A stretch of 64,000 nucleotides of DNA from R-RK-3 sp963834945 (GTDB lineage: Bacteria > Pseudomonadota > Alphaproteobacteria > Rhizobiales > Rhodomicrobiaceae), in NCBI GenBank assembly GCA_963834945.1, contig CAWIDT010000005.1, positions 1-64,000 of the forward strand, in the 5' to 3' direction. The notes beneath the pieces were generated by a model, which was not told where the DNA came from, did not search any database, and saw nothing but the letters and a program-made list of their open reading frames with translations. A program made the translations under genes and the position numbers. Shown here piece after piece: positions 53,934 to 63,833 of this stretch (position 1 is its first letter; each line of letters opens with the position of its first letter).

Positions 53934-54194
53934 TGCGGGGAATTGGCTTTGGAAAGCATAGTCTTGTCGATTTGTAAATATCAGGCAATTACCCGTTTTG
54001 GTTGCATGCCGCAAGGCGATTCTACCTTTGTCATTCTCTATTTGACAGCCTGTAGCTCTTTTGCCCTTACTGTAGGCCAACTCGGCACACCCACAATTTC
54101 AACATTCATGGGGCGGCGCGACTTCGTTGATGTCATTTCCAGTTATTGACGCCAATCAAGGCATGCCCGCCACTCGTAATCACCGGATTATCAT
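53934..54194. other. AT-richer intergenic region before topA
   Basis: About 260 bases with lower GC than the flanks. I see no gene or clear terminator. It probably holds the divergent promoters of the small minus-strand gene and topA. Confidence 0.4.
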
Positions 54195-56804
54195 ATGAAT
54201 ATCGTCATCGTTAAATCGGCGGCGAAAGCGAAAACCATCAACAAATATTTGGGAAAAGACTATAAGGTCATTCCTTCCTTTGGTCATGTCCGTGATTTAC
54301 CGGCTAAGGACGGTTCGGTCCTGCCCGATGATGATTTCGCCATGGCCTGGGCCGTCGACACCGATTCTGCAAAGATCGTGAATGAAATCGCCCGCGCAGT
54401 GAAAGGCGCCGACCGGCTCATCCTCGCAACCGACCCGGATCGCGAGGGCGAGGCGATCTCCTGGCATCTCCTGCAGATCCTTCAGGAAAAGCGGGCGCTC
54501 AAGGGCGTGCACGTGGAACGTGTCGCCTTCAACGCGGTCACCAAGGACGCCATCACCGAGGCGATGTCGCATCCGCGCCAGATCGATGCGCCGCTGGTCG
54601 ATGCCTATCTCGCCCGCCGGGCGCTGGATTATCTCGTCGGCTTCACCCTGTCGCCGGTGCTCTGGCGCAAATTGCCGAGCGCCAAATCGGCGGGCCGCGT
54701 GCAATCGGTGGCGCTGCGCCTCGTCTGCGCCCGCGAAACCGAAATCCAGACCTTCGTCACCCGCGAATATTGGACCATCGCTGCCCGGCTCGGCTCGACG
54801 CAGGGACAGGAATTCGAATCCCGGCTGGTCAGCGCGCTGGGCAAGAAGCTCGACAAATTCGACATTCCCAACGAGGCCGAAGCGCTCAAGCTGAAAGCCG
54901 CGCTGGAAGCCTGCCACTTCAAAGTGCAGTCCATCGATGTTTCCGGCTATAAGCGCCACCCCGCTCCGCCCTTCACCACCTCGACGCTGCAACAGGAAGC
55001 CTCGCGCAAGCTGGGTTTTTCCGCACGCCAGACGATGCAGGTGGCGCAGCGCCTCTATGAAGGTGTGGATATCGGCGGCGAAACAGTCGGTCTCATTACC
55101 TATATGCGAACCGACGGCGTGCAGATCGTGCCCGAAGCCATCGCGCAATGCCGCGATGTCGTGGGCCGCCAGTTCGGCCAGAATTACCTGCCGCCCCGGC
55201 CGCGCGACTACAAGACCAAGGCCAAAAACGCCCAGGAAGCGCATGAGGCCATCCGCCCGACCGATTTCGGCCGCCTGCCGCGGCGACGTGCAGCGCGGGC
55301 TGAAGCCGGACGAGATCGCGCTCTACAAGCTGGTGTGGCAGCGCGCCGTCGCCAGCCAGATGGCCAGCGCCGAATTGGAACGCACCACCATCGACATCGA
55401 AGCGGCGAGGTCAGGCGAAAGCTACGGCCTGCGCACCACCGGCTCGGTCGTGCTGTTCGACGGCTTCCTCAAGCTCTATGAGGAGGGCGTCGACGACAAG
55501 GAAGGCGAGGACGACGCCCGTCTGCCGAAGCTGACCGAAGGCGAGAAGCTCGCCCGCCACGCCATCGAGGCGGCGCAGCATTTCACCGAGCCGCCGCCGC
55601 GCTATACCGAAGCCTCGCTGGTCAAGCGGATGGAGGAGCTGGGCATCGGCCGCCCCTCCACCTATGCCTCGACGCTCAACGTGCTGCGCGAGCGCGAATA
55701 TGTGCGCTTCGAAAAGAAGCGGCTGATCCCGGAGGATAAGGGCCGGCTCGTCACCGCCTTCCTGGAAAGCTTCTTCCAGCGCTATGTGGAATATGATTTC
55801 ACCGCCGATCTGGAGGAAAAGCTCGACCTGATCTCGGACGGCAAGCTCGCCTGGAAGGACGTGCTGCGCGATTTCTGGCGCGACTTCATCAGGCGGTGAA
55901 CAACACCAAGGAGCTGCGCGTCTCGCAGGTGCTGGACGCGCTGAACGAGATCATCGGCCCGTTCATCTTCCCCCCGACCGCCGATGGCAGCGATCCGCGC
56001 AAATGCCCCTCCTGCGGCAATGGGCAGCTCGGCCTGAAGATCGGCAAGTTCGGCGCCTTTGTCGGCTGCTCGAACTATCCCGAATGCCGCTTCACGCGGC
56101 AATTCCACGATAGCGGCGAAAACGGCGAAGCGCCGGCGGCATCGGGCGACAAGGAGCTGGGCATCGATCCGCAATCCGGTCTGATGGTGTTCCTGAAGGT
56201 CGGGCGCTTCGGGCCTTATGTGCAGCTCGGCGAGGCCGCCGAGAAGGGCGACAAGCCCAAGCGCGCCTCGATCCCCAAGGGGCTTTCGGGCGAAATCGAC
56301 CTGGAGATGGCGCTGAAGCTGCTCGCTTTGCCGCGCGAGGTGGGCAGCCATCCCGAGACGGGCAAGCCCATCGTCGCCGGCATCGGCCGCTACGGGCCGT
56401 TCATCGAGCACGACAAGAAATACGCCAATCTCGACAGCGCCGACGAAGTGTTCACCGTCGGCCTCAACCGCGCCGTCAGCCTGCTCGCCGAGCCGAAAAA
56501 GGGCCGCGCCGGCGCCACGCAAAGCGCGCTGAAGAACCTGGGCGAGCATCCCGAGCTGGGCGGCGCGGTGCAGGTGTTCGCCGGCCGCTACGGCCCTTAT
56601 GTGAAGCACGGCAAGGTGAATGCCACCATCCCCAAGGACATCGAGCCCGAGGCGATCACCATGGCGGAAGCGGTGAAGCTGATCGAGGCGCGCGCCGCCA
56701 ACGGCAAGGCGCCGAAAGCCAAGGCGGGCGGCAAGGGCGGCGCCAAGCCGAAGGCCAAGGCCAAGGCTAAAGCCAAAGCCGCCGGTTCCGAGGCGTCGGC
56801 TTGA
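54195..56804 (+). pseudogene. topA: DNA topoisomerase I, two frameshifts
   Basis: Starts MNIVIVKSAAKAKTINKYLG (TOPRIM, Glu replaced by Ala in KSAAKAK where VESPAKAK is usual). ILATDPDREGEAISWHLLQI is the Asp-x-Asp part, and the active Tyr lies in GLITYMRTDGVQIVPEAI. Frames change at about 55277 (CTGCCGCGGCGAC, one extra base) and about 55890 (GACTTCATCAGGCGG, one base missing). The C-terminal region has a zinc finger (CPSCGNGQLGLKIGKFGAFV, CSNYPECRF) and topoisomerase C-terminal repeats, with a Lys/Ala-rich tail. The total of about 870 residues is normal. It relaxes negative supercoils and is essential in most bacteria, so the breaks are probably sequence errors. Confidence 0.92.
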
Positions 56805-59071
56805 GCGAAGAGACAAATCGCGCCCCCAAACGCAAGGGCAAAAGCAAGGCCGAACATATCGAGGCCCTGCCTTCGAAGGACGCCATTCTCGAATTCATCA
56901 AATCCTCGCCGGCCAAGATCGGCAAGCGCGAGATCGCCCGCGCCTTCAACATCAAGGGCGACGACCGCATCCGGCTGAAGCGGCTGCTGCGCGAGCTGAC
57001 CGACGACGGCCAGGTCACCAAGGCCCGCAAGCGGCTGCGCGGCCGGGGCACGCTGAAGCCGGTCGCGGTGCTCGAAATCGCCGGCCAGGACGAGAATGGC
57101 GAGCTGTACGCCGTGCCGATCGACTGGGCGGAGACCGCCGAAGGTCCGCCGCCGCGCATTCTCATGCAGCTGAAGCCCGGCCCCGCGCCCGGCATCGGCG
57201 ACCACGTTCTCTCCCGCATCGTGCCGGTGCCCGAGCCTGACGGCTTCGACTACACCGCCTCGCCGATCAAGATCCTGCCGCGCGAGCGCACCCGCCAGCT
57301 CGGCATTTTCCGCAAGCTGAAGGACGGCGGCATCATCGAGCCGACCGAAAAGAAGGCGCTGCGCGAATGGCGCATCGGCCCCGGCGAAACCGAAGGCGCC
57401 GCCGATGGCGAACTGGTCCGCTTCGAGGTGACCAAGACCGGCCGCACCCTCGCCCCGCGCGCGCGCATCCTGGAGCGGCTCGGCCACCCCGAAGGCGAAC
57501 GCGCCATCAGCATGATCGCCATCGAGAACCACAGCCTGCCCAACGTCTTCCCGCAAGCGGTCGAAGCCGAAATCGCCACGCTGAAAGCCGCCGACGCTCA
57601 AGGGCCGCGAGGATCTGCGCAAAATTCCGCTGCTCACCATCGATCCGGCCGACGCCAAGGATCATGACGACGCGGTCTGGGCCGCGCCCGACGACGACGC
57701 CAAGAACAAGGGCGGCTTCGTCGTGATGGTCGCCATCGCCGACGTCGCCTTCTATGTCCGCCCCGGCTCCGCGCTCGACCGCGAGGCACTGAAGCGCGGC
57801 AATTCGGTCTATTTCCCCGATCAGGTCGTGCCGATGCTGCCGGAAGCGCTGTCCACCGATCTGTGCTCGCTGAAGGAGGGCGTCGACCGGCCGTGCCTCG
57901 CCGTGCGGATGGTGTTCGACGCGCATGGCCATAAGCGCGACCACCGCTTCATGCGCGGCATGATGCGCTCGCCCGCCAAGCTGTCCTATCCGGAGGCGCA
58001 GGCCGCCATCGACGGGCGCCCGAGCGACAAGACGGGGCCGCTGCTGGAGCCGGTGCTGAAGCCGCTTTGGGCGGCCTATGCGGTTCTGCGCAAGGCGCGC
58101 GACAAGCGCGGGCCGCTCGAACTCGACCTGCCGGAGCGCAAGATCATCCTCGACGAGATGGGCCGCGTGGCGCGCATCGTCACGCCGGAGCGGCTCGACG
58201 CGCACCGGCTGATCGAGGAATTCATGATCCAGGCCAATGTCGCCGCCGCCGAGACGCTGGAGGCGCACGAAATCGCCGCTGCTCTACCGCATCCACGACG
58301 CGCCGGGCGAGGAGAAGGTCAGGGCGCTGACCGAGTTCCTGGCGACGCTCGGCATCGACCTGCCCAAATCCGGGCTGATGCAGCCCAGCCAGTTCAACCG
58401 CATCCTCGACCGCACCAAGGATGGAGAATTTTCCGAACTGGTGAATGAAGTCGTGCTGCGCTCGCAGGCGCAGGCCGAATACAGCCCGAACAATCTGGGG
58501 CATTTCGGCCTCAATCTGCGCCGCTACGCGCATTTCACCTCGCCGATCCGCCGCTATGCCGATCTGATCGTGCATCGCGGCCTCATCCGCGCGCTGAAGC
58601 TCGGGCCCGGCGGCTTGCAGGACGACGAGATCGCCGAGCTCGACCAGACCGCCGAGCAGATTTCGCAGGCCGAGCGCCGCGCCATGGCGGCCGAGCGCGA
58701 AACCGTGGACCGGCTGATCGCCACACATCTGGCCGCGCAGGTCGGCGCGAGCTTTTCGGGCCGCATTTCCGGCGTCACGCGCTCGGGGCTGTTCGTCAAG
58801 CTGGACGGCAACGGCGCGGACGGCTTCATCCCCGCCTCCACCGTCGGGCCGCGACTATTACGTCTATTCCGAAGGCGACCATGCGCTGATCGGCGAGCGC
58901 ACCGGCGAGACCTACAGGCTGGGCGACCGGGTGGATGTGAAGCTGGTCGAGGCGCACCCGTCCGCCGGAGCCTTGCGCTTCCAGCTCCTCAGCGACGGGC
59001 GTTTCGATTTGAAACTGGCCCGCCCGAAGCGCGGCCCGGCCGGCCCGAACGCCTCGCGGCGCAGGCGCTGA
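56801..59071 (+). pseudogene. rnr: Ribonuclease R, three frameshifts
   Basis: A TTG at 56801 overlaps the topA stop. The N-terminal helix-turn-helix (AILEFIKSSPAKIGKREIAR) and cold-shock regions precede the RNB domain. Frames change at about 57600, 58280 and 58850. RNB landmarks are intact: TIDPADAKDHDDAVWAAPDD (the Asp cluster), VAFYVRPGSALDREALKRGN, VYFPDQVVPMLPEALSTDLC, HFTSPIRRYADLIVHRGLIR. The S1 domain reads FSGRISGVTRSGLFVKLDGN and GRDYYVYSEGDHALIGERTG. It is a 3'-5' exonuclease for structured RNA. The total of about 756 residues is normal. Confidence 0.92.
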
Positions 59072-59143
59072 CTCGCCGGCAGAAGGCAGCGGCACGCCGA
59101 CGCCCGGCTTTAATTCTTGGCCTACAGGGATTATCTTTGACCC

Positions 59144-59584
59144 ATGATCGAAACGGCACCTGACATCGTCACATATGGCGCGGCTGAAAAGCCCAGGCGA
59201 GCCGTGTCTCAGGCGATGCTGCGCGGCGCGCGCGGGCGCTGCCCCGCCTGCGGCGAGGGCCGGCTTTTCGCGCGCTATCTAAAGGTTGCCGACCACTGCC
59301 CCGCCTGCCGGGAGCCGCTGCACCATCATCGCGCCGATGACGCGCCGCCCTATTTCACCATTCTCATCGCCGGGCATCTGCTGGTGCCGCTGCTGATCGC
59401 ATCGGAAGTGCTGCTGCGCCCGCCCCTGTGGGTTCACGCGGCGATCTGGGTGCCTGTCACGATCGGCCTGTGCCTCGCCTTGCTGCCGGTGGTCAAGGGC
59501 GCGATCGTCGGCTTGCAATGGGCGCTCTATATGCACGGCTTTGACCCCGACGCGGCCTCCGATGAGGCCGAAAGCATTGGATAA
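59144..59584 (+). CDS. DUF983 zinc-ribbon membrane protein
   Basis: 146 residues. Two CxxC pairs (RCPACGEGRLF and HCPACREPLHH, about residues 33-61) form a zinc ribbon, followed by two membrane helices (ILIAGHLLVPLLIASEVLL; HAAIWVPVTIGLCLALLPVV). This is the DUF983 layout. The function is unknown, but the gene almost always follows rnr in alphaproteobacteria. The NUDIX gene overlaps its end by 23 bases. Confidence 0.88.
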   Translation: MIETAPDIVTYGAAEKPRRAVSQAMLRGARGRCPACGEGRLFARYLKVADHCPACREPLHHHRADDAPPYFTILIAGHLLVPLLIASEVLLRPPLWVHAAIWVPVTIGLCLALLPVVKGAIVGLQWALYMHGFDPDAASDEAESIG

Positions 59585-60272
59585 ACCTCACAAGCAGGCG
59601 CGCGGGCTGTCTCAGGCCGGCCGAGGCGACGCCGGGTCTACCACTATCAGGCGGCCCGATCTCGCCGAGGAACTCAAGACCAAGCGCTATCCCAATGTCA
59701 GGCCGCGCGACGCGGCGACGCTTCTGGTGCTCGATATCAGCGGCGGCGAGCCCCGATTGCTGATGGGCCAACGCCATCACGGACTAAAATTCATGCCCGG
59801 TAAGTTCGTCTTCCCGGGCGGCCGCGTCGAGCCTTGCGACTATCTGGCGAGCGTCGGCAGCCGCATGCCGGGCCCGATCCGGGCAAAGCTGCTGCGCCAT
59901 ATCAGCGGCAGCCCGCATCCCCAGCGCGCTTATGCGATGGTGCATGCCGCGCTGCGCGAGACGCAGGAAGAGACCGGCATCGTCATCGGAAACGGCGCGA
60001 ACGCGGGCGCTGCCAAAACGGCGCCCGATTTCGAGGGTTTCGCGCTGCTGGCCCGCGCCATTACCCCGGCCGGACGGCCGCGGCGCTTCGATACGCGCTT
60101 TTTCGTCGTCTCCGCCGACCGCATCACCGAGCGGACCGCGATCGTCGACGGCGAATTCATCGCGGTGGAATGGTTCACCATCCCCGAGGCGCGCCGGCAG
60201 GACCTGCCGAGCATCACGCGGCTGATCCTGGACGATCTGGACGCCCGCATCGGCTCCGGCGTCGGTCTGTGA
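59562..60272 (+). CDS. NUDIX hydrolase
   Basis: 236 residues from the ATG at 59562. The Nudix box is GKFVFPGGRVEP, a long insertion, then MVHAALRETQEETGIVIGNG, retaining RETQEE. The insertion of about 40 residues between the Gly and the REUxEE part is typical of the longer alphaproteobacterial members. The substrate, probably a nucleoside diphosphate derivative, is unknown. Translation is probably coupled to the DUF983 gene. Confidence 0.87.
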   Translation: MRPKALDKPHKQARGLSQAGRGDAGSTTIRRPDLAEELKTKRYPNVRPRDAATLLVLDISGGEPRLLMGQRHHGLKFMPGKFVFPGGRVEPCDYLASVGSRMPGPIRAKLLRHISGSPHPQRAYAMVHAALRETQEETGIVIGNGANAGAAKTAPDFEGFALLARAITPAGRPRRFDTRFFVVSADRITERTAIVDGEFIAVEWFTIPEARRQDLPSITRLILDDLDARIGSGVGL

Positions 60273-60331
60273 CCCCGAAGCGCCTGTCCCGTTCTATTTC
60301 ATGCGCGGCGCCTGTTTCCACCGCAGGCTGA

Positions 60332-60438
60332 TCTAGACCTATTCCCGATTCAAATCAATGGGGAATGGGTCTAGAATCTTTGCCTGCCGCGCTTCTTGTC
60401 CGAAAGCCGCGTGGCACCTTTCGGGAAGCGCTCTAGAC
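60332..60438. repeat. Palindromic intergenic repeat, family C
   Basis: TCTAGACCTATTCCCGATTC is followed by AATGGGGAATGGGTCTAGA, a near-perfect hairpin (60332-60375). A second part ends GGGAAGCGCTCTAGAC (about 60438). The TCTAGA edges and GGGAA core recall the family A and B repeats. It separates the NUDIX gene from rpmG. Confidence 0.65.
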
Positions 60439-60523
60439 CCCATGGCCACTTGACACTAACGCACAGCTCGCTAAGGTCTGGCTCAATTCAAGCGTCGATG
60501 AGACTTTCAGGACTGTCGTTTCC

Positions 60524-60691
60524 ATGGCCAAGCCGATCACCCAGAAGATCAAGCTCGTCAGCACGGCTGGCACGGGCTTCTACTATGTGACGAAGAAAAA
60601 TCCGCGCAACATGACCGAAAAGCTGTCGCTCAAGAAGTACGACCCGGTCGTGCGCAAGCATGTGGATTTCAAGGAAGGCAAGATTAAGTAG
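60524..60691 (+). CDS. rpmG: Ribosomal protein L33
   Basis: 55 residues: MAKPITQKIKLVSTAGTGFY, then YVTKKNPRNMTEKLSLKKYD and PVVRKHVDFKEGKIK. This is the complete bL33 sequence and length. No Cys is present, so it is the zinc-independent form. It is a component of the large ribosomal subunit. Confidence 0.95.
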   Translation: MAKPITQKIKLVSTAGTGFYYVTKKNPRNMTEKLSLKKYDPVVRKHVDFKEGKIK

Positions 60692-60742
60692 CTGCCGCCC
60701 GGCACTGCTGCCGTCCGCTCGTCCGTCAGCCAGCATAGATGT

Positions 60743-60955
60743 GACCAGCCCCGCAGCCTATCGGCAGCGGGGTAAATCCGATGTCGGCTACGGGGCTGGT
60801 CCGCAAGTCAAGACCAAAGAGGGCATTGGCCACTGACTTGTTGGCCGACGCCGGTGGAAGTAACGAGGAGGCCACTTAACCCACCAAGTGCCGGCCTAAC
60901 CCTACGGACCCAGGAGATGCGGCGGACCTGAGCGAACCGCAGGGAATCTTTATCT
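60743..60955. other. Structured intergenic region, possible small RNA
   Basis: A hairpin at 60743-60801 pairs GACCAGCCCCGCAGCC with GGCTACGGGGCTGGTC (one mismatch) and has an inner ATCGG/CCGAT stem. The following 150 bases are rich in short complementary blocks (TTGGCC/GGCCAA at about 60827-60855; GGCGGACC/GAACCGC at about 60920-60945). On the minus strand the segment begins TTCCCTGCGGTTCGCTCAGG. The size (about 200 bases) and extended hairpins are like 6S RNA or another structured RNA, but I cannot match it to a family. No protein-like frame is present. Confidence 0.4.
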
Positions 60956-61241
60956 ACTTTCAATCAGTAAGGGAAAAACCAGGCAAATTGCAAGCTGTCT
61001 GCCCTTCTCAAACGGATTTCTGACCTTCCAGCACCGCCGGAGATTGCATGGCTCGCGCTATGCGGCCTATCTCGCTTTATCTGAATTTCGGCTGTCTCAA
61101 GCTGTATTAGGCAGTGTCCGGGAAAAAAACACAAATAAGAAGTGCCGATAAGGTAAATTGCTGCAAGATTAAATTCTGGGCATGGCGCGGCGTTCGGTCG
61201 CGGCGTCAACCGACACACTTATCCCCAGAATTTTACAGAGT
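60956..61241. other. Gene-free stretch upstream of divK end
   Basis: About 285 bases, AT-rich in the last part, with no gene recognised. TTATCCCCAGAATTTTACAG at about 61220 resembles nothing specific. Short minus-strand frames here show no family pattern. Confidence 0.35.
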
Positions 61242-61613
61242 TTAGTTGCCGCCGATGAATTGACGGATGGTGTCGAGAAACATCGACACGGTGATCGGCT
61301 TGGAAATATAGGCCTCGCATCCGCCTTCCCGGATGCGCTCCTCGTCGCCCTTCATGGCAAAGGCCGTAACCGCGATGACCGGGATTTGCCGCAGCTCATC
61401 GTCTTCCTTCAGCCATTTCGTCACGTCAAGTCCGGAAACTTCCGGAAGCTGGATATCCATCAGGATCAGGTCGGGGCGGTGATCGCGGGCCAGCGACAGC
61501 GCCTCGATGCCGTTGCGCGTCTGCAGCGTCGAATAGCCGTGCGCCTCAAGCAGATCACGAAAAAGCTTCATGTTCAGCTCGTTATCTTCAACGATGAGGA
61601 CTGTCTTGGACAT
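61242..61613 (-). CDS. divK: Cell-cycle response regulator DivK
   Basis: 123 residues from the ATG at 61613: MSKTVLIVEDNELNMKLFRD, single receiver domain. The phospho-acceptor Asp is in LILMDIQLPEVSG (about residue 53), and the conserved Thr and Lys are in IAVTAFAMKGDE and YISKPITVSMFL. Length, lack of an output domain and sequence match DivK, which in alphaproteobacteria steers CtrA activity and division polarity through DivJ and PleC. The gene is convergent with nothing close and diverges from DUF3572. Confidence 0.92.
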   Translation of the reverse strand: MSKTVLIVEDNELNMKLFRDLLEAHGYSTLQTRNGIEALSLARDHRPDLILMDIQLPEVSGLDVTKWLKEDDELRQIPVIAVTAFAMKGDEERIREGGCEAYISKPITVSMFLDTIRQFIGGN

Positions 61614-61804
61614 CGCCCCGTCTGTAATCCGGTTTGAGGAGCAAGGAAACTGAGACTCGGGTGTGGATCGCATCATGACCGCTGAATGAGGCTCGCACTA
61701 TCGCGAATTTGCCTCCTCTTCTTACGTGCAATCCGGTAATAAATTCCTAACCCGTCCGTTCGCCCGGTGAAAAACTCTAACGCAGCAGCCTGTCGGCCAT
61801 CATC

Positions 61805-62110
61805 ATGGACCCATTCGCACCCAGACGCAGGCGCCTGACCCAGGACGACGCCGAAACGCTGGCCATCGACGCCCTGTCGTTTCTTGCCGCCGAAGAGGGG
61901 CTCCTGGCCCGCTTCGCCGCCGTCACCGGCCACACTCTGGCGACCATCCGGGCCGAGGCGAGTTCGCCCGATTTCCTCGCCGGAATTTTGGATTTTCTCA
62001 TGAGCGACGAGTCACTGCTACTGGTATTTGCAAGTCATAAGGGGATTACCCCGCCTGAAATCGCGGCGGCGCGGCAAGCGCTGTCTCCCGACGTCGCGGC
62101 ATGGGACTGA
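61805..62110 (+). CDS. DUF3572 protein
   Basis: 101 residues: LTQDDAETLAIDALSFLAAE, EGLLARFAAVTGHTLATIRA, SPDFLAGILDFLMSDESLLL. This all-helical pattern is the DUF3572 family, usually found beside divK in rhizobia. The function is unknown. Its stop overlaps the start of the ROK kinase gene by 10 bases. Confidence 0.88.
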   Translation: MDPFAPRRRRLTQDDAETLAIDALSFLAAEEGLLARFAAVTGHTLATIRAEASSPDFLAGILDFLMSDESLLLVFASHKGITPPEIAAARQALSPDVAAWD

Positions 62111-63042
62111 CCCCGGTGGCGTCCCCTGTCCGGATCGGCATCGACCTTGGTGGCACCAAAACCGCCATCGCCGCGCTCGGCGAAGACGGAGCCGAGCTTT
62201 ACGCCCGGCGTATTCCGACCCCGCGCGAGGACTATCACGCACAGATCGCGGCGGTCGGCACGCTGATCGAGAACGCCGAGCGCCAGCTTGGCTGCCCCGG
62301 GCAGGCGACGATCGGGGTCGCGATGCCCGGCTCGATCTCGCCGCATAGCGGACGGGTGCAGAACGCCAATTCCACCTGGCTGAACGGCAAGCGCATCGAT
62401 GCCGATTACACCGCGCATCTGGGCCGCCCGGTGCGCTTCGCCAATGATGCCAATTGCCTCGCCTTGTCCGAGGCAACGGACGGCTCGGCCCAAGGCGCGC
62501 GCTCGGTGTTCTGTGTCATTCTGGGCACCGGCTGCGGCGGCGGACTGGTCCATGAGGGGCGTCTGGTCAACGGCCCGCGCGGCATTGGCGGCGAATGGGG
62601 GCACAATCCCCTGCCCTGGCCCGAGGCGGATGAGTTGCCCGGCCCCGCCTGCTGGTGCGGCCTGCATGGCTGTATGGAAGCCTGGGTCTCCGGGCCGGGT
62701 CTCTACAAAGACTATCTAGCCCGCGGCGGCGATGCGGCCCAGACGACGTCCACCGAGGACGTGGTGCGTCTTGCCGGCGGCGGCGATGCCGTTGCGGCGG
62801 CCGCCCTCACCCGTCACACATCGCGTCTGGCGCGCGGGCTCGCCAGTGTCGTCAATATCTTCGATCCCGAGATCATCGTCCTGGGGGGCGGGCTGTCGAA
62901 CCTGCCTTATCTTTATCGGCAACTGCCCGGCCTCATCGGGCCTTTCATCTTTGCCGACTATAAGGACATCCTCATTCGCCCTCCCAAGCATGGCGACGCC
63001 AGCGGCGTGCGCGGCGCCGCCCGGCTGTGGGACATGACCTGA
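62101..63042 (+). CDS. ROK-family sugar kinase
   Basis: 313 residues. Phosphate motif IGIDLGGTKTAIAALGEDGA, catalytic Asp in FANDANCLALSEA (about residue 120), HxGH-like region GEWGHNPLPWP, and the ROK zinc motif CWCGLHGCMEAWVSGPG (about residues 188-204). IIVLGGGLSNLPYL lies near the C-terminus. It phosphorylates a hexose such as fructose, glucose or N-acetylglucosamine; the exact sugar is uncertain. It overlaps the DUF3572 gene. Confidence 0.9.
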   Translation: MGLTPVASPVRIGIDLGGTKTAIAALGEDGAELYARRIPTPREDYHAQIAAVGTLIENAERQLGCPGQATIGVAMPGSISPHSGRVQNANSTWLNGKRIDADYTAHLGRPVRFANDANCLALSEATDGSAQGARSVFCVILGTGCGGGLVHEGRLVNGPRGIGGEWGHNPLPWPEADELPGPACWCGLHGCMEAWVSGPGLYKDYLARGGDAAQTTSTEDVVRLAGGGDAVAAAALTRHTSRLARGLASVVNIFDPEIIVLGGGLSNLPYLYRQLPGLIGPFIFADYKDILIRPPKHGDASGVRGAARLWDMT

Positions 63043-63212
63043 CCCGGAGCGTCTCTCTCCATTTTTCCAGCCCGGCAGGGCCAGATCGGCCACAATCGCG
63101 CCAGGAGCACTCGTCATGGACATCGAGTAGCACATTACGGCGCGCGTGATCCTCGATGCGCCGATCGCCATCGGCACCACATCAAACAGCGCGCGATGAC
63201 CGGTGGAACGGC
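63043..63212. other. Intergenic region between convergent genes
   Basis: About 170 bases between the ROK kinase and a membrane protein gene. I see no gene and no strong terminator. Confidence 0.35.
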
Positions 63213-63692
63213 TTACGCGGGTCGTCCGCGTTTGTCCGTCGCCCAGGCAAGAACCGACAAGATAAGCGCCACCAGAGCCGCGAGATTGAAGATCGCGCTC
63301 GCCGCGTGAGAATATTCCCACTGGCTGCGCAGCGTTTCCCAATCGGCGGGACGCTGCGTCCAGTTCGCCGTCGCGACATTGGCGGGGAAGGTGTAGATCC
63401 AAAAGATGGCCTGCGTCGCCGCGATGCACAGGAACGCCGCCGCGGCCCACATCATCGCGGCGCGCTCACCACGTAGGGCAAAGGTGAGCGCCAAGCTCGC
63501 CAGCAGCGCTCCGAAAACCACGATCCCCAGCAGCGCCCAGCCGCGATAGATCCCCTGCACGGTAAAATATTGGTCCTGCGGCAGCCCAATCTTATTGGTC
63601 AGCTCCAGGAGATGCGCCATCGTGGGAACGAGCGCGAGCGCGGCAAACAGGATGGCCAGGAAATAGAGGATGCGCTCAGTGCGCTCTTGCAT
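63213..63692 (-). CDS. Four-helix integral membrane protein
   Basis: 159 residues with four membrane helices (ILYFLAILFAALALVPTMAH; ALLGIVVFGALLASLALTFA; MWAAAAFLCIAATQAIFWIY; AIFNLAALVALILSVLAWAT). The loop FPANVATANWTQRPADWETL, RSQWEYSHAASA resembles DUF1772-type proteins. The function is unknown. Confidence 0.75.
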   Translation of the reverse strand: MQERTERILYFLAILFAALALVPTMAHLLELTNKIGLPQDQYFTVQGIYRGWALLGIVVFGALLASLALTFALRGERAAMMWAAAAFLCIAATQAIFWIYTFPANVATANWTQRPADWETLRSQWEYSHAASAIFNLAALVALILSVLAWATDKRGRPA

Positions 63693-63833
63693 GAAATACC
63701 TCGTGCCCGTAGCGGGTTTGCTGCGTCTCCGACGCGAAGAATCGTGCCTTTATGGGAGCAAACGGCAGATTCACGGTTGGGTTCCGGGCGTGGACCCTCG
63801 TTTCAGCCTGCCGGCGCGATGAGGACGCCGCGC

